A stretch of DNA of 64,000 nucleotides, from contig JAADHN010000087.1 in NCBI GenBank assembly GCA_013151865.1, positions 1 to 64,000 of the forward strand. Reading direction: 5' to 3'. Below, in pieces: positions 18,178 to 30,800 of this stretch. The position numbers were made by a program, and so were the translations under genes. Origin of the DNA: Kiritimatiellota bacterium (GTDB lineage: Bacteria > Verrucomicrobiota > Lentisphaeria > Oligosphaerales > JAADHN01). The notes under the pieces are model-generated. The model did not search any database. It had not been told where the DNA came from and saw only the letters and a program-made list of their open reading frames with translations. Position 1 is the first letter of the stretch. Every line of letters begins with the position of its first letter.

Positions 18178-18459
18178 TCAAATGAGGGTGATTTCGCTGC
18201 CTTCCTTGAGCGTGACCACCGCTTTTTTCCAGTCCGCCCGCTTCCCGTACGTGCCGTAGCGGACCCGTTTTTTCTTGCCGCGCCGATTCATCACGTTGAC
18301 GGCGGCCACTTCCACGTCGAAGATCTCCTCGACCGCTCGCCGGATGTCGGGCTTGGCGGCGTCCCGGGCAACCCTGAACGTGTACTGATTGAAATCCTCG
18401 GCCAGTTCGGTACCCTTTTCGGTCACCAGAATGCTCTGCACGATTCGATAAGGATTCAT
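18178..18459 (-). CDS. rplW: 50S ribosomal protein L23
   Basis: Sits at the exit of the peptide tunnel and docks trigger factor and SRP. It has 93 residues and shows VTEKGTELAEDFNQYTFRV, IRRAVEEIFDVEV and a basic GKKKRVRYG loop. Its ATG overlaps the rplD stop (ATGA), as is common in the S10 operon. Confidence 0.97.
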   Translation of the reverse strand: MNPYRIVQSILVTEKGTELAEDFNQYTFRVARDAAKPDIRRAVEEIFDVEVAAVNVMNRRGKKKRVRYGTYGKRADWKKAVVTLKEGSEITLI

Positions 18460-19106
18460 GATGTTTTCTCCCGGGAGGTCAGACGGCCGCCGGTGAATGC
18501 ATCGAGACCGGCCTTGGTAAAAAGCAATTTGCGGTAATAGAGCAATTGGTATGTGTGCGCCCCAGCGGCGTCCACGGCAAAGACGTTCGGCAAATTCCGT
18601 GTGGCAAGCCGGAGGTTGTCGGTCATTTTGTCCACAATGATCAGGACGTGCTCGCCGATTCCGAGTTTCTCGAGCAGGTTTGCAGCCTCGCGGGTACGCG
18701 GTGCGTCGAGCACGAATTCATCCACGACCACGACATCGCCTTCAGCCACTCGGTCGCTGAAAGCGCGCTTGAGCGCGAGCCGGCGGACTTTTTTGTTCAA
18801 CTTCTTGGCATAGCTGCGGGGATGTGGTCCGAAGATGACGCCGCCGCCGCGCCACAGGGGGCTGCGGGTACTGCCGGCCCGGGCGCGCCCGGTGCCTTTT
18901 TGGCGAAACGGCTTGGCGCCGCCGCCGCGGACGGCGGCCCGTGTTTTGGTACAAGCGGTCCCCGAGCGTCGGGCCGCGAGATGGGCCACGACGGCATCGT
19001 GGACGGCTTGCCGGCCTTTTTCGAATTCGAGCCAGTCCGATTTGAGTTCGACGGTCCCGGCCTCTCCGCCATCGGCAGTACGTATGGTCAAAGTGGTTTC
19101 CGGCAT
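18456..19106 (-). CDS. rplD: 50S ribosomal protein L4
   Basis: Binds 23S rRNA and lines the tunnel constriction; in some bacteria it also represses its own operon. It has 216 residues. The basic tunnel loop reads GGGAKPFRQKGTGRARAG, followed by SPLWRGGGVIFGP and LNKKVRRLALKRAFS. It lies 116 bases after rplC, an unusually wide gap for this operon that might hold a leader or internal promoter. Confidence 0.97.
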   Translation of the reverse strand: MPETTLTIRTADGGEAGTVELKSDWLEFEKGRQAVHDAVVAHLAARRSGTACTKTRAAVRGGGAKPFRQKGTGRARAGSTRSPLWRGGGVIFGPHPRSYAKKLNKKVRRLALKRAFSDRVAEGDVVVVDEFVLDAPRTREAANLLEKLGIGEHVLIIVDKMTDNLRLATRNLPNVFAVDAAGAHTYQLLYYRKLLFTKAGLDAFTGGRLTSREKTS

Positions 19107-19222
19107 TTTGCAATGCTCCCAGAGTTCGATCGGGCGTGACTGCGGTCGACCCGTTTTTCACTGACCGGAGGCCGTGCACGAGTCGCCTTGGGGACTTTCC
19201 TATTCCGGCTCGGACCGGGCGT

Positions 19223-19858
19223 TTATTTCTTGCAGGCGCTTCGGATCAGCAGAAGGCCTCCGTTCGGTCCGGGCACGGCGCCCTTCACGAGAATGAGGTT
19301 TTCTTCCGGGCGCACATCGACAATGGTGAGGTTCTGGACCGTCCGGCGGACTCCGCCCATTCGTCCGGGCATCTTACGGCCCTTGTAGACTCGGGCCGGA
19401 CTCACGCACATCCCGATGGATCCCGGTCTGCGGGTCCAGCCGCCGCCGTGGCTCGCCCGGCCGCCGCCGAAGTTCCAGCGTTTGACCACGCCCTGGAAGC
19501 CGCGGCCTTTGGACCGCCCCGTCACGTCAACGCAGTCGCCCTTGCCGAACAGGTCTGCGCCGAGTTTGTCCCCGATTTTGTATTCGGGGTCGTGGTCGAA
19601 GCGAACCTCGCGCAAGACGGCTGGGGGCGTGTCGCGCAAACCGGCAGCGGCCACGTGCCCGAGCAACGGCTTGCGGGCTTTGGCACGGCTCTTCTTGCCG
19701 AAAGCCAGCTGGACCGCGGAATAGCCATGGATTTGAGTGGTGCGCAGAGCCACAACCGTGCAGGGGCCTGCCTGAACGACAGTCACGGGCACCAAGTCCC
19801 CGTTCTCGTCGAAAATCTGGGTCATGCCCAGTTTCTTTCCAATAAGTCCCTTGCTCAT
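19223..19858 (-). CDS. rplC: 50S ribosomal protein L3
   Basis: One of the first proteins to bind 23S rRNA during assembly. It has 211 residues and the family signatures KKLGMTQIFDENGDLVPVTV and GRSKGRGFQGVVKRWNFGGG. The usual Gln that is methylated in Escherichia falls in this loop region. The ATG is preceded by GGAGG at ideal spacing. It lies 12 bases after rpsJ. Confidence 0.97.
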   Translation of the reverse strand: MSKGLIGKKLGMTQIFDENGDLVPVTVVQAGPCTVVALRTTQIHGYSAVQLAFGKKSRAKARKPLLGHVAAAGLRDTPPAVLREVRFDHDPEYKIGDKLGADLFGKGDCVDVTGRSKGRGFQGVVKRWNFGGGRASHGGGWTRRPGSIGMCVSPARVYKGRKMPGRMGGVRRTVQNLTIVDVRPEENLILVKGAVPGPNGGLLLIRSACKK

Positions 19859-19870
19859 GACAACCTCCGG

Positions 19871-20185
19871 TCAGATCTTGATGCTGATATCGACCCCGGC
19901 GGGGAGGTTGAGCTTTTTCAGCTCGTCCACCGTTTTGGCCGTGGGGCTGACAATGTCGACCAATCGTTTGTGGGTACGTATCTCGAATTGTTCCATCGAC
20001 TTTTTGTCCACGTGGGGTGAACGGTTCACACTGAACCGCTCGATTCGTGTGGGCAGCGGGATGGGCCCCACGAGCTGGGCGCCGGTGCGGCGAGCCGTGT
20101 TGGCGATTTCCGCCGCAGACTGGTCCAGCACCCGGTGATCGTAGGCCTGCAAGCGGATTCGAATGATCTGTTTGTTGGCAGCCAT
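19871..20185 (-). CDS. rpsJ: 30S ribosomal protein S10
   Basis: Structural protein of the small subunit head and, with NusB, part of transcription antitermination complexes. It has 104 residues and contains [37 protein letters not shown] and [14 protein letters not shown], all characteristic. Its start lies nine bases after the fusA stop. Confidence 0.98.
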   Translation of the reverse strand: MAANKQIIRIRLQAYDHRVLDQSAAEIANTARRTGAQLVGPIPLPTRIERFSVNRSPHVDKKSMEQFEIRTHKRLVDIVSPTAKTVDELKKLNLPAGVDISIKI

Positions 20186-20194
20186 GGGCGTTTC

Positions 20195-22306
20195 CTACAG
20201 CTTTGCGAGAATTGCTTCTTCGACTTTGCGGGGCGCGGGTTCGAACCGAGAGGGTTCTGCGGAGAAGACAGCCCTCCCCTTGGTCAACGACCGCAGTACG
20301 GTGGCATAGCCGAACAGCTCGGCCAGCGGCACAAAAGCAATGAGCCTGGCCACACCCGGCTCGGACACGACCTCGACGATGCGGCCCCGACGTCCGTTCA
20401 AGTCGCCGATGACATCGCCGAGGTTTTCTTCCGGCGTCGACAATTCGAGGCGCATTACGGGTTCGAGAAGACGGAGCCCAGCCTTGGTTACGGCCTGTTT
20501 CAGGGCGAGCGACGCAGCGATCTTGAACGCGAGTTCGGATGAATCGACGGCGTGGTAGGAGCCGTCGAGGATGTCGGCGTGGAAGTCGACCAACGGGTAT
20601 CCGGTGCGCACCCCGCCTTCCGCCGTTTCGCGAATACCGCCTTCCACGGCCTTGTGATAGTCTTTGGGAATGACGCCGCCGACAATTCTGTTCTCGATGG
20701 TGAGGCCATGGCCTGTTTCGCGAGGTTCGACCCGCAGGATGACGTGGCCGTACTGTCCCCGACCTCCCGTTTGCCGGATGAACTTTCCGTTTCCGTCGGC
20801 GGCGTTACAGATGGTTTCCCGGTAAGCCACTTCGGGTCGGCCCACATTGGCTTCCACCTTGAATTCGCGGAAGAGCCGGTCGCGGATGACGTCCAGGTGC
20901 AGCTCGCCCATTCCCGAGACGACCGTTTGGCCGGTTTCAGTGTCGGTGCGCACCCGGAAGGTGGGATCTTCGGCGGCCAGCGTGCCCAGGGCCGCGAAAA
21001 GCCGGTCGCGTTCGGCGGCCGTTTTCGGTTCGATGGCGATGGACATCACGGGGTCGGGGAAATTCACCGATTCAAGTTGGATGGGGGCTTCGGGGCTGCA
21101 CAGGGTATCGCCGGTCGTGACGTCGGACAGTCCCAGGCTGGCGGCAATATCGCCGCTGAAAATCTCGTCCCGGTCTTCCCGGTGGTTGGCGTGCATCTGG
21201 AGCAAACGCCCGATCCGAACTTTCTTCCCCGTTCTCGCGTTGAGAACCGACATGCCTTTATGCACTGTCCCGGAGTAAACCCGGAAGAAAACCAGTTTTC
21301 CCATAAAAGGATCGGCCATGAGCTTGAACACCAGGGCCGCGAAGGGCTGGGCGTCCCCGACGTGGCGGGTAACGTTTTCCCCACTGGCGGGGTCGGTGCC
21401 GCTGATGTCCCAAACGTCGAGAGGAGAAGGCAGAAGCGCGGCCACGGCATCCAGCAGAGGTTGCACGCCTTTGTTTCGGAAGGCGCTTCCGCAAAGTACA
21501 GGCACGACATCGCCACTGACGACCGCGGCGCGCAGGGAAGTGTTGAATTGCTCGGGAGAGGGCGTTTCCTCGGCGAGGAACTTCTCCATCATCTGATCGT
21601 CGACTTCGGCGAGGCACTCGAGCAGATAGGTTCGGGCTTCCCGGACCTCTTCGACCATGTCCTGTGGTACGGGTCCGCGACGAATCGTGGCGCCCAAGTC
21701 CTCTTCGTCGAAATAAAGGGCCTCCTGATTCACCAGATCGACCACACCGGCGAATTCGCCCTCGGCGCCTACCGGCAATTGGATGGGGACGGCATTGGCC
21801 TCGAGTTTTCGACGGATGTCGGAAACGGCCTTCTGAAAGTCGGCGCCGATACGGTCCATCTTGTTGACGAAAGCGAGGATGGGGATGCCATATCGGCGCG
21901 CCTGCCGCCAGACGGTCTCCGATTGGGGCTGAACGCCGGCGACGCCGCAAAATACGGCAACGGCTCCGTCGAGCACACGCAGGGAGCGCTCGACTTCGGC
22001 GGTGAAATCCACATGTCCCGGTGTATCGATTATGTTGATCCGGTAGTCGTTCCAGAAACAGGTGGTGGCGGCGCTGGTGATGGTTATGCCGCGCTCCTGC
22101 TCCTGGACCATCCAGTCCATGGTGGCGGTACCTTCGTGGACCTCGCCCAACTGGTAGTTGACGCCGGTGTAATAGAGGATGCGCTCGGTGAGGGTGGTCT
22201 TCCCGGCGTCGATGTGCGCCATGATGCCGATATTGCGCACACGCGCCAGCGGCACCTGGCGGCCAGGCGCCTGAGCAACAGTTACATTGGCGGCGTGTTT
22301 CGACAT
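20195..22306 (-). CDS. fusA: Translation elongation factor G
   Basis: GTPase that moves tRNAs and mRNA after peptide transfer. The 703-residue protein has all five domains. The G motifs are AHIDAGKTT (G1), DTPGHVDF (G3) and NKMDR (G4). Domain IV begins near GGRGQYGHV and ends in the usual C-terminal [10 protein letters not shown]. It lies between rpsG and rpsJ. The usual tuf gene is not directly downstream; the only tuf in the window is 13 kb upstream in the same block. Confidence 0.98.
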   Translation of the reverse strand: MSKHAANVTVAQAPGRQVPLARVRNIGIMAHIDAGKTTLTERILYYTGVNYQLGEVHEGTATMDWMVQEQERGITITSAATTCFWNDYRINIIDTPGHVDFTAEVERSLRVLDGAVAVFCGVAGVQPQSETVWRQARRYGIPILAFVNKMDRIGADFQKAVSDIRRKLEANAVPIQLPVGAEGEFAGVVDLVNQEALYFDEEDLGATIRRGPVPQDMVEEVREARTYLLECLAEVDDQMMEKFLAEETPSPEQFNTSLRAAVVSGDVVPVLCGSAFRNKGVQPLLDAVAALLPSPLDVWDISGTDPASGENVTRHVGDAQPFAALVFKLMADPFMGKLVFFRVYSGTVHKGMSVLNARTGKKVRIGRLLQMHANHREDRDEIFSGDIAASLGLSDVTTGDTLCSPEAPIQLESVNFPDPVMSIAIEPKTAAERDRLFAALGTLAAEDPTFRVRTDTETGQTVVSGMGELHLDVIRDRLFREFKVEANVGRPEVAYRETICNAADGNGKFIRQTGGRGQYGHVILRVEPRETGHGLTIENRIVGGVIPKDYHKAVEGGIRETAEGGVRTGYPLVDFHADILDGSYHAVDSSELAFKIAASLALKQAVTKAGLRLLEPVMRLELSTPEENLGDVIGDLNGRRGRIVEVVSEPGVARLIAFVPLAELFGYATVLRSLTKGRAVFSAEPSRFEPAPRKVEEAILAKL

Positions 22307-22336
22307 GGCGTGAATGACGGGGGTCCGTTTTGGCTC

Positions 22337-22807
22337 TTACCAGCGGTAATGGGCAAAGGCGCGGTTCGCGGCAGCCATCTTGTGTGTATCGTCGCGCTTC
22401 TTGACGGTATTGCCGGTTTCGTTATAGGCATCGAGCAGTTCGGCCGCGAGAGCTTCCCGCATGGGGACGCTCTTCCGAGACCGGGCGAAATCTCGAATCC
22501 AACGCATGGCGAGAGCGACCTGCCGTTCGGGTTCGATTTCCACGGGCACTTGATACGTGGCGCCCCCGACGCGCCGGCTCTTGACCTCGACGCGGGGCTT
22601 GGCGTTCTCGAGCGCCTGGAGAAAGACCTCGAGGGGGTCGCGGTCCTTGCGCTGTTCTCGAATGATGTCCAAGGCCCCGTAGACGATCCGCTGCGCAACG
22701 GATTTCTTGCCCCGTTGCATGACCGTGTTGATCATGCGGGCGACCAGTTCGCTATTGTACCGAACGTCGGGAATCGGCTGTCTTTTTTCGGCTCGTCTTC
22801 GTCGCAT
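22337..22807 (-). CDS. rpsG: 30S ribosomal protein S7
   Basis: Nucleates assembly of the 3' domain of 16S rRNA. It has 156 residues. It starts [19 protein letters not shown] and carries [21 protein letters not shown] and [19 protein letters not shown]. The ATG has GAGGG seven bases upstream. A 281-base gap separates it from rpsL, wider than usual for the str operon, so an additional promoter there is possible. Confidence 0.98.
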   Translation of the reverse strand: MRRRRAEKRQPIPDVRYNSELVARMINTVMQRGKKSVAQRIVYGALDIIREQRKDRDPLEVFLQALENAKPRVEVKSRRVGGATYQVPVEIEPERQVALAMRWIRDFARSRKSVPMREALAAELLDAYNETGNTVKKRDDTHKMAAANRAFAHYRW

Positions 22808-23088
22808 GTTTGAACCCTCAGATTGTATGAGACATTCGCCCCGAAGCGGTCCGCGGCGGTTGTTTCCGAAATGATTTCGAACAGAGGCGAACTCACCTCA
22901 TGGCGTTGCCGCGAAGCCGTCCCGCTCCTTGGCGGGGTTGCCCCTTCGGCGCCGCCCGGTCGATTCCGGCGGGCATTGCGCCATATCTGTTCCGGACAAA
23001 ACAACTGCCGGCAACCTTGAGGGGCCACGTTGCCGACAGCGTTTGGGGATCGACGGCGCTGTCCGAGCTTCTTCCCGGGGACCGCTCA

Positions 23089-23460
23089 CTATTTGGGGCG
23101 GCGCGCCCCGTATTTGGATCGCCCGCGCCCCCGGTTTTCGACGCCCAGGCAGTCGAGCGTCCCCCGGACCACGTGGTAACGGACGCCCGGCAAGTCCCGG
23201 ACTCGGCCGCCGCGGACCAGCACCACGCTGTGCTCCTGAAGATTGTGTCCCTCGCCGCCGATATATGCGGTAATCTCCTGTCCGTTGGTCAAACGGACCT
23301 TGGCGACCTTCCTCAAGGCCGAATTCGGCTTCTTTGGGGTCCGAGTCGTCACTTGGATACATACCCCACGCTTTTGGGGGCATTGCGCCAGAGCCCGGAC
23401 TCTGGACTTGGCGGGTCGGGTCTTGCGTCCCTTGCGCACAAGTTGGTTGATTGTGGGCAT
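23089..23460 (-). CDS. rpsL: 30S ribosomal protein S12
   Basis: Decoding-centre protein. It has 123 residues, starts [13 protein letters not shown] and carries [17 protein letters not shown] and [19 protein letters not shown]. The lysine and proline residues at positions where streptomycin-resistance mutations arise are of the sensitive type. It is the first gene of the str-like segment, 114 bases after rpoC. Confidence 0.98.
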   Translation of the reverse strand: MPTINQLVRKGRKTRPAKSRVRALAQCPQKRGVCIQVTTRTPKKPNSALRKVAKVRLTNGQEITAYIGGEGHNLQEHSVVLVRGGRVRDLPGVRYHVVRGTLDCLGVENRGRGRSKYGARRPK

Positions 23461-23574
23461 GTGTGTCTTCCTGCTGTTTTCGGAACAAAGTGCTCAATAT
23501 AGTCGTCCGACCGGCCAGTTCAAATTGCGAGCGAACGTTGACCCGCGATCCGAGGCGCCGGGGGAAGACCCTCC

Positions 23575-26500
23575 TCAGAGATCCAAAATGGCCTTGGCTC
23601 GGGCCGTGGCGGCTTCTTCCGGGGTCCCCCCCGACGCGGCCGGTCGCGGCGCCTGCAACTCCGCCTCCGTTCCTTCGGCGGCCTCGGTCCCTCCCGTATT
23701 GCGCACCAGTTGAATTCCCCGGTGTTTGAAGTACCCGGTCCCGGCGGGAATTAAATTGCCCATGATCACGTTCTCTTTGAAACCGCGCAGCGGGTCCACT
23801 TTTCCGAGGGTTGCAGCCTCGGTCAGGATGCGCGTGGTGTCCTGAAAGGACGCGGCCGAGATGAAACTCTCATCGGCCAGAGACGCTTTGGTGATCCCGA
23901 GCAAAATCGGCTGGGCTTCTGCGGCCTGGCCCCCTTCGGCGAGGACCCGGGCGTTTTCTTCCAGGAACTGCCGCCGTTCCACCAATTCCCCGAACAGGAA
24001 CCTCGTGGTGCCGGGCTCGGTTATGCGGACGCGGCGCATCATCTGCCGCACGATGATTTCGATGTGCTTGTCGCTGATCTCCACCCCCTGGAGCCTGTAG
24101 ACCTGCTGCACTTCGTTCACCAAGTAGGTCTGCAGTTCATGCGGCCCACCGACCTCGAGAATTTCCTGCGGCACCAGAGCCCCGTCAGTCAGCGGTTGTC
24201 CTTTCCGAACAAAGTCGCCGTTGAAGACGATCAGCCGCTTGCCGGCCGGAATGCTGTGCTCCTCGATCTGGTCGTTTTCCGGGTCTCGAAGTACAAGGCT
24301 TCTCTTGCCGCGGGAGACCTTGCCCAACTCGACAACGCCGTCGATACGGGCAATTTCGGCGGCCTCTTTCGGGCGTCGGGCCTCGAACAGCTCGGCCACC
24401 CGGGGGAGTCCGCCGGTGATGTCCTTGGTTCGGGTGGTTTCCCGAGGGGTACGGGCCAATATCTGACCGGCCCTCACCTGCTCGCCTTCCTCGACCATGA
24501 TGTGGGCGCCGCCCGGCAGACTGTAGTGGTCGACGATTTCACCTTCCGAATTCGCAATCACCAATTGCGGGTGCAAGTCTTCACGGTGTTCGGTCACAGT
24601 GACTTCCTCGGTGCCGCTGACTTCGCTGCGTTCTCTTCTCAACGTTGCACCTTCGATGAGATCGCGGTACTCGACCCGGCCCCCTGTTTTGGTAATAATG
24701 GGCACGTTGTAAGGGTCCCACCGAGCGAAGATTTCGCCTTTTCGGATCTTGTCGCCTTCACGTTTGGAGATGACGGCGCCCGGCACCAGTTCATAGCGCT
24801 CGACTTCAATACCGCCTTTGCCCTCCAGAACGGCAAACCCATTGCGGTTGAGCACCACCAGATTGCCGTCCTGCTGCTCGACGGACCGCACGTCTTCGAG
24901 GCGAAGCGCGCCGCCGATGCGGAGCTGCGGCTCGCGGAACGTGGCGGCCGCGATGCCGCCGTAATGGAACGTCCGCATGGTGAGCTGAGTGCCCGGTTCA
25001 CCGATGGACTGCGCGGCAATGATGCCGAGCGCGTCGCCGGGCTTGGGCATGTCGCCGACGGCAAGACTGCGCCCGTAACACTTGGCGCAGATTCCGTGCT
25101 CGCTTTCGCAGGTGAGCACCGAACGAATCCGCACCCGTTCGATCCCAAGTTCATCGATCCGGCCGGCCACTTCTTCGGTAATCTCTTCGCCGGCCCCGAC
25201 CACCAGCGCATCCGGCGCGTCTGGCTCGGCGAGAGGATTTCGGATGTCGTCCAGACTGAACCTGCCGATGATACGGTCGCGGAGTGGAAGCATCTCTTCC
25301 TCGCCCTCCCGGATTGCTTCCATCCAAACCCCGTTGACTGTACCGCAGTCCGGTTCTTCACAGATGACGTCCTGGGCCACGTCCACGAGCTTTCGGGTCA
25401 TGTAGCCCGAGTCCGCCGTTTTCAGGGCGGTGTCGGCGAGCCCCTTGCGCGCACCATGAGAGCTAATGAAGTACTCGAGCACCGTAAGCCCTTCCCGGAA
25501 GCTGGACAGGATGGGGCGCTCGATGATCTCGCCGGAGGGCTTGGCCATGAGCCCGCGCATACCGGCCAACTGGCGAATCTGGTCCTGGCTGCCGCGTGCG
25601 CCGGAGTCCAGCATGGCGAACACGGGGTTGATCTCCGGGCGACCGGCGTTGGTCTTGAGCGTCTTGACCAACACGGCGGCCAGATCGTTGTTGGCCTGGG
25701 TCCAGATGTCAACGCATTTGTTGTATCTTTCCAGTTCGGTGATTACCCCTTTTTCCCGCTGCTGCCGGACCTTGTGGACCTCGGCTTCAGCCTCGGCGAC
25801 CCGCTGCTTCTTCTCGTCGGGGATGATCATGTCGTCAATCCCGATGGAGAATCCGGCGCGGGTGGCGTACTCGTAGCCCAGGTCCTTCAGGATATCGAGG
25901 ACCTCCACCGTGCGCTCCCGGCCGACCCCGACGTAGCATTGGCTGATCATCGCAGCCAGGGATTTCTTGGTGGCGACGCGATTGTAGAACCCCATCTCCT
26001 CCGGCCAGATCTCGTTGAAAATGCAGTGCCCCGGTGTGGTCACGATGAAACGGTCCGTTGCGTTGCCCCAAACGGTTTCCCGCCCGCAATCCGGATTGCG
26101 CAACCGGATTTTGTCGTGCATGTGAACCACGCCCGCATCGAGGGCGCGGAGCACCTCGAAATCGTCGTTGAACGCTTTAAGGGCGGCCAGCGCCTCGGCA
26201 TCGAGTTCCCCGGGGAAATCGGTCATGCCGTACGTCAAATAATAAAGGCCGAGCGTGATGTCCTGTGACGGAGTGGTCGTGGGTTTGCCGTTGGCCGGGG
26301 AAAAGATGTTGTACGGAGCCAGCATGAGGGTTTTGGCCTCGAGCTGGGCTTCGTTGGACAGGGGAATGTGTACGGCCATCTGGTCTCCGTCGAAATCGGC
26401 GTTGTACGCCTGGCAGACCAGGGGGTGCAGGCGTATCGCCTGACCCTCGATGAGGATCGGATCGAATGCCTGAATGCTCAAACGATGCAGCGTGGGCGCA

Positions 26501-27777
26501 CGGTTCAGCAGCACAGGATGGTTCTGGATGACTTCGTCAAGAATGTCCCAGACGACGGGCACCCGGTTTTCGATCATCTTCTTCGCGCTGCGTACCGTAT
26601 GAACGTAACCCCGTTCTTTGAGCCGATGCATGATGAACGGCTCGAACAGAACCAAGGCCATCTCCTTGGGAAGTCCACACTGATGCAGGCGCAATTCCGG
26701 TCCGACAACGATGACGGAACGTCCGGAATAGTCGACGCGTTTTCCGAGCAGGTTTTGCCGGAACCGTCCCTGTTTGCCCTTGAGCATGTCGCTGAGGGAC
26801 TTGAGCGGCCGGTTGCCGGTGCCGGTGACCGGTCGCCCGTGCCGTCCGTTGTCGAGCAGGGCGTCGACGGCTTCCTGCAACATGCGCTTCTCGTTGCGGA
26901 TGATCACCTCCGGCGTACGCATTTGCAACAGATTCTTGAGGCGATTGTTCCGGTTGATGACCCGGCGGTAGAGGTCGTTCAGGTCGGACGTGGCGAAACG
27001 GCCGCCTTCGAGCGGGACCAGAGGTCGCAGGTCCGGAGGGATCACGGGCAGAACGGTGAGCACCATCCATTCGGGGCGCGTCTTGCTTTGGACGAATCCC
27101 TCGACCAACCGCAGCCGTTTGGCAAGCTTCTTGCGATTGGCCTTGCTCCGAGTCGCCGCCATCTGGGCTTCAAGTTCGATCCGCGATTCTTCCAGGTCGA
27201 CTGCGGCCAAAAGGTCGCGGATTGCCTCGGCCCCCATTCCGGCGCGAAATGCGTCCCCGAACGATTCGCGGGCGTCGCGGTATTCGTCGTCCGTCAGGAT
27301 CTGCTTGGGCTGCAGCGGCGTGTTGCCGGGATCGGTGACAATCCAGCCCTCGTAGTAAATTACCTGTTCGAGGGACCGGGCCGTGAGGTCCAACATGAGC
27401 CCCAGGCGACTCGGCATGCATTTGAAAAACCAGACGTGCGTTACGGGCACGGCCAGATCGATGTGTCCCATGCGCTCGCGACGCACGCGCGAATGAGTCA
27501 CCTCCACGCCGCACCGGTCGCAAACAATGCCTTTGTGCTTTATCCGCTTATACTTGCCGCAGTTGCATTCCCAGTCGCGAGTCGGGCCGAAGACTCGCTC
27601 GCAGAAGAGGCCGCCTTTTTCCGGCTTGTAGGAACGGTAGTTGATGGTTTCGGGGTTCTTGACCTCGCCCCGGCTCCAGGAACGAATGGTCTCCGGAGAA
27701 GCAACGGCTATCGTGACGCAGGCGTACTCGCCGGCATCGTCGATACCCAAAACCTGTTTGACCGCGCTTGTGTCCAC
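23575..27777 (-). CDS. rpoC: RNA polymerase beta' subunit
   Basis: Catalytic subunit of RNA polymerase, 1400 residues. The N-terminal zinc finger reads [13 protein letters not shown] with CDRCG. The active-site magnesium loop is [13 protein letters not shown]. The second zinc site uses CEEPDCG and [11 protein letters not shown]. The trigger-loop and bridge-helix regions are present ([36 protein letters not shown]). The start is GTG, with GGAGG nine bases upstream. It follows rpoB by 116 bases. Confidence 0.98.
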   Translation of the reverse strand: MDTSAVKQVLGIDDAGEYACVTIAVASPETIRSWSRGEVKNPETINYRSYKPEKGGLFCERVFGPTRDWECNCGKYKRIKHKGIVCDRCGVEVTHSRVRRERMGHIDLAVPVTHVWFFKCMPSRLGLMLDLTARSLEQVIYYEGWIVTDPGNTPLQPKQILTDDEYRDARESFGDAFRAGMGAEAIRDLLAAVDLEESRIELEAQMAATRSKANRKKLAKRLRLVEGFVQSKTRPEWMVLTVLPVIPPDLRPLVPLEGGRFATSDLNDLYRRVINRNNRLKNLLQMRTPEVIIRNEKRMLQEAVDALLDNGRHGRPVTGTGNRPLKSLSDMLKGKQGRFRQNLLGKRVDYSGRSVIVVGPELRLHQCGLPKEMALVLFEPFIMHRLKERGYVHTVRSAKKMIENRVPVVWDILDEVIQNHPVLLNRAPTLHRLSIQAFDPILIEGQAIRLHPLVCQAYNADFDGDQMAVHIPLSNEAQLEAKTLMLAPYNIFSPANGKPTTTPSQDITLGLYYLTYGMTDFPGELDAEALAALKAFNDDFEVLRALDAGVVHMHDKIRLRNPDCGRETVWGNATDRFIVTTPGHCIFNEIWPEEMGFYNRVATKKSLAAMISQCYVGVGRERTVEVLDILKDLGYEYATRAGFSIGIDDMIIPDEKKQRVAEAEAEVHKVRQQREKGVITELERYNKCVDIWTQANNDLAAVLVKTLKTNAGRPEINPVFAMLDSGARGSQDQIRQLAGMRGLMAKPSGEIIERPILSSFREGLTVLEYFISSHGARKGLADTALKTADSGYMTRKLVDVAQDVICEEPDCGTVNGVWMEAIREGEEEMLPLRDRIIGRFSLDDIRNPLAEPDAPDALVVGAGEEITEEVAGRIDELGIERVRIRSVLTCESEHGICAKCYGRSLAVGDMPKPGDALGIIAAQSIGEPGTQLTMRTFHYGGIAAATFREPQLRIGGALRLEDVRSVEQQDGNLVVLNRNGFAVLEGKGGIEVERYELVPGAVISKREGDKIRKGEIFARWDPYNVPIITKTGGRVEYRDLIEGATLRRERSEVSGTEEVTVTEHREDLHPQLVIANSEGEIVDHYSLPGGAHIMVEEGEQVRAGQILARTPRETTRTKDITGGLPRVAELFEARRPKEAAEIARIDGVVELGKVSRGKRSLVLRDPENDQIEEHSIPAGKRLIVFNGDFVRKGQPLTDGALVPQEILEVGGPHELQTYLVNEVQQVYRLQGVEISDKHIEIIVRQMMRRVRITEPGTTRFLFGELVERRQFLEENARVLAEGGQAAEAQPILLGITKASLADESFISAASFQDTTRILTEAATLGKVDPLRGFKENVIMGNLIPAGTGYFKHRGIQLVRNTGGTEAAEGTEAELQAPRPAASGGTPEEAATARAKAILDL

Positions 27778-27893
27778 CAGAATGGTCCTCCGTCTCGAAC
27801 CTCCCTGCCGCTATGCCGTCACCGAAAAAGCGACCGGCCGCAGCGGGAAGATGAAAAGCATGATTTTGTCCGGTTGCAGACAGGCCCCCGGCG

Positions 27894-30800
27894 TCAGACG
27901 TGCCGGGAACGTCCACGGCGAATCCGGACGTCCAGGCAGAGACCTTCGATCTCCTTCACCAGAACGTTGAACGATTCGGGTGTCCCGGCTTCGAGTGTGT
28001 TGCGCCCCTGCATGATGGATTCGTATATCTGCGTGCGCCCGTTGACGTCGTCGCTCTTGACCGTCAACATCTCTTGAAGCGTGTAGGCGGCCCCATAGGC
28101 CTCGAGGGCCCACACTTCCATCTCGCCGAAGCGCTGCCCGCCGTGTTGGGCTTTGCCGCCCAACGGCTGTTGGGTTACCAGCGAGTACGGACCGACCGCC
28201 CGGGCGTGAATCTTGTCCACGACCAAATGGTCCAGCTTCAGCATGTAGATGTACCCGACGGTGATGCGTTGGGCAAAGGCATCGCCCGTCCGGCCGTCGA
28301 AGAGGCGGGTCTTCCCGTCCACGTCGACCACGGCGTCGGTCATGTCTCGGCCACTGACAGGGTCGACAACGCGTCCGTCGGCTTCGAGCTTCCAGCCGGC
28401 ATCCTTGACGGTGACTTCTTTGGCTTCGGCCAACATTTCATGAATGCGACTCTCGGGCACCCCGTCGAAGATGGGACTGGCCACCTTTATCCCGAGGACT
28501 TTGGCGGCCCATCCGAGGTGAGTCTCGAGGACTTGTCCCACGTTCATACGGCTCGGGACTCCCAACGGGTTCAAGACAATGTCCACCGGTGTCCCGTCCG
28601 CCATGTACGGCATGTCCTCTTCCGGGACGATGCGGGCGATGATGCCTTTGTTTCCGTGACGCCCTGCCATCTTGTCTCCCACGGAAATTTTGCGTTTCCC
28701 GGCCACGTAGACCTTGACGGATTTGACGATGCCCGGGTCGAGACCGTCGCCGGTGTCGAGTTCTTGGAGGATTTCGTCCCGGCGCAACGAGACGTCCCGA
28801 ATGCGCAGCCGAAACGGCTTCATCGCTTCTTCAATCTGATCGCGGCCCGGGCCGGCGGGCATGTCGTAGGTCTCGTGCTTGGTCGCAAGTTTTCGGAGCA
28901 TGACCTTGGTGATCTTGCGGTCGGCCGGAATGATCGGCGGCCCTTCGAGGTCGAGTCGGTCCCGAATGTCCACCGGCAGCTTGGAGCCGAGAAGAAAATC
29001 CGCCAAGCGACCGGCCATCTCTTCGAGGATGTCCGCATACTGGGATTGAAAATCGCTCTCGGTTTCCTTCTTGCGGCGCTTGATCTCGACTTGCGTCATC
29101 CGCGCCTTGGTGGGATCGCGTCGCCGCTCGATGCGGACATCCATGACGATGCCCGACGCCCCGCTGGGCACACGCAGGGAGCTGTCCTTGACGTCGGCGG
29201 CTTTTTCGCCGAAGATGGCCCGGAGCAGGCGCTCCTCGGGGGCCAGTTCCTTTTCGCTTTTTGGGGTGATCTTTCCCACAAGAATATCGCCGGGGAAAAC
29301 CTCAGTCCCCACACGAACGATCCCCTCGTGGTCCAAGTTCCGCAACGCTTCCTCGCCCACGTTGGGAATGTCCCGGGTGATCTCTTCCGGCCCCAGCTTG
29401 GTGTCTCGTGCCGTGATGTCGAATTCGGAAATGTGAATGCTGGTGTACACATCGTCTTTGACAAGCCGCTCGCTGAGGACAATGGCGTCCTCGAAGTTGT
29501 AGCCGCGCCACGGCATGAAAGCGACCAGCACATTGCGCCCGAGCGCCAGTTCGCCGCTTTCGGACGAGGAACCGTCGGCCAGGACTTGACCCGGCTTGAC
29601 CCGGTCCCCAGTCCGTACGATCGGACGTTGGTTGATGAGCGTCGAGGCGTTCGACCTCATGAATTTGTACAGCTCGTACACTTCCACCGATGCCGGATAC
29701 TTGGTCTGGTCCGGCATCTTCCCGTCCCGCGTGGTGATAATTCGATCCGCCGATGCCGCCGCCACGGTCCCTTTGGCGCGCGCCGAGAGAACCGTGCGAG
29801 AATCCCGCGCCACAATGGCCTCGAGACCCGTGCCGACCAAAGGCACCTCGGCGTGAAGCAGCGGGACCGCTTGGCGCTGCATATTCGAGCCCATCAGGGC
29901 CCGGTTGGCATCGTCGTGCTCAAGAAAGGGGATCAGTCCGGCAGCGGCGCTGACCAACTGCTTCGGGGAAACGTCCATGTACTCGACTTTTTCCCGGGGA
30001 TGGTCCGCACTGTCGCCCCGATATCGTGCCAGGACGTATTCATTGGCCAGGCAATTGTTCTCATCCAGGGGGGCGTTGGCCTGGGCGATGACGTATTTCT
30101 CTTCTTCGTCGGCCGGCAGATAGACGATTTCATCGGTCACCCGAGTATGGCGAACCCGCCGATAGGGAGTCTCGATGAATCCATAGTTATTGATCCGCGC
30201 ATAGAGAGCCAGCGAAGAAATCAGACCGATGTTGGGACCTTCCGGCGTTTCGATGGGGCAGACACGACCATAATGACTCGGATGAATGTCTCTCACCTCG
30301 AAACCGGCTCGTTCCCGGGTGAGGCCGCCAGGCCCGAGCGCACTGAGACGCCGCTTGTTCGTCAACTCGGCCAGGCAATTCGTCTGATCCATGAATTGGC
30401 TGAGCTGGTTCCTGCCGAAGAAGTCGCGAACCACCCCGGCGAACGCCTTGGGGTTGACCAGCTTGCCCGGAGTGATTCCGTCGCTGTCCACATCGACGAG
30501 AGTCATCTTTTCCCGCACCAAACGCTCGGTTCGCAGAAGACCGATCCGACACTGATTCTGCAGTAACTCGCCGACTGTCCGGACCCGTCGGCTGCCCAAA
30601 TGGTCGATGTCGTCGACCGTGCCCTCCCCGTTGCGCAGCAGCATCAGGTATCGGGTGGCGGCAACCAGATCTTCCTTGACAAGAGTGCGCGTGTCAGCCG
30701 GGACGTCCGTGATCCCGAGCTTGTGATTGATCTTGTGGCGCCCCACCAAGCCGAGGTCGTAGCGGCGAATGTCGAAAAAGAGCCGCTTCAGGAGCTGTTT

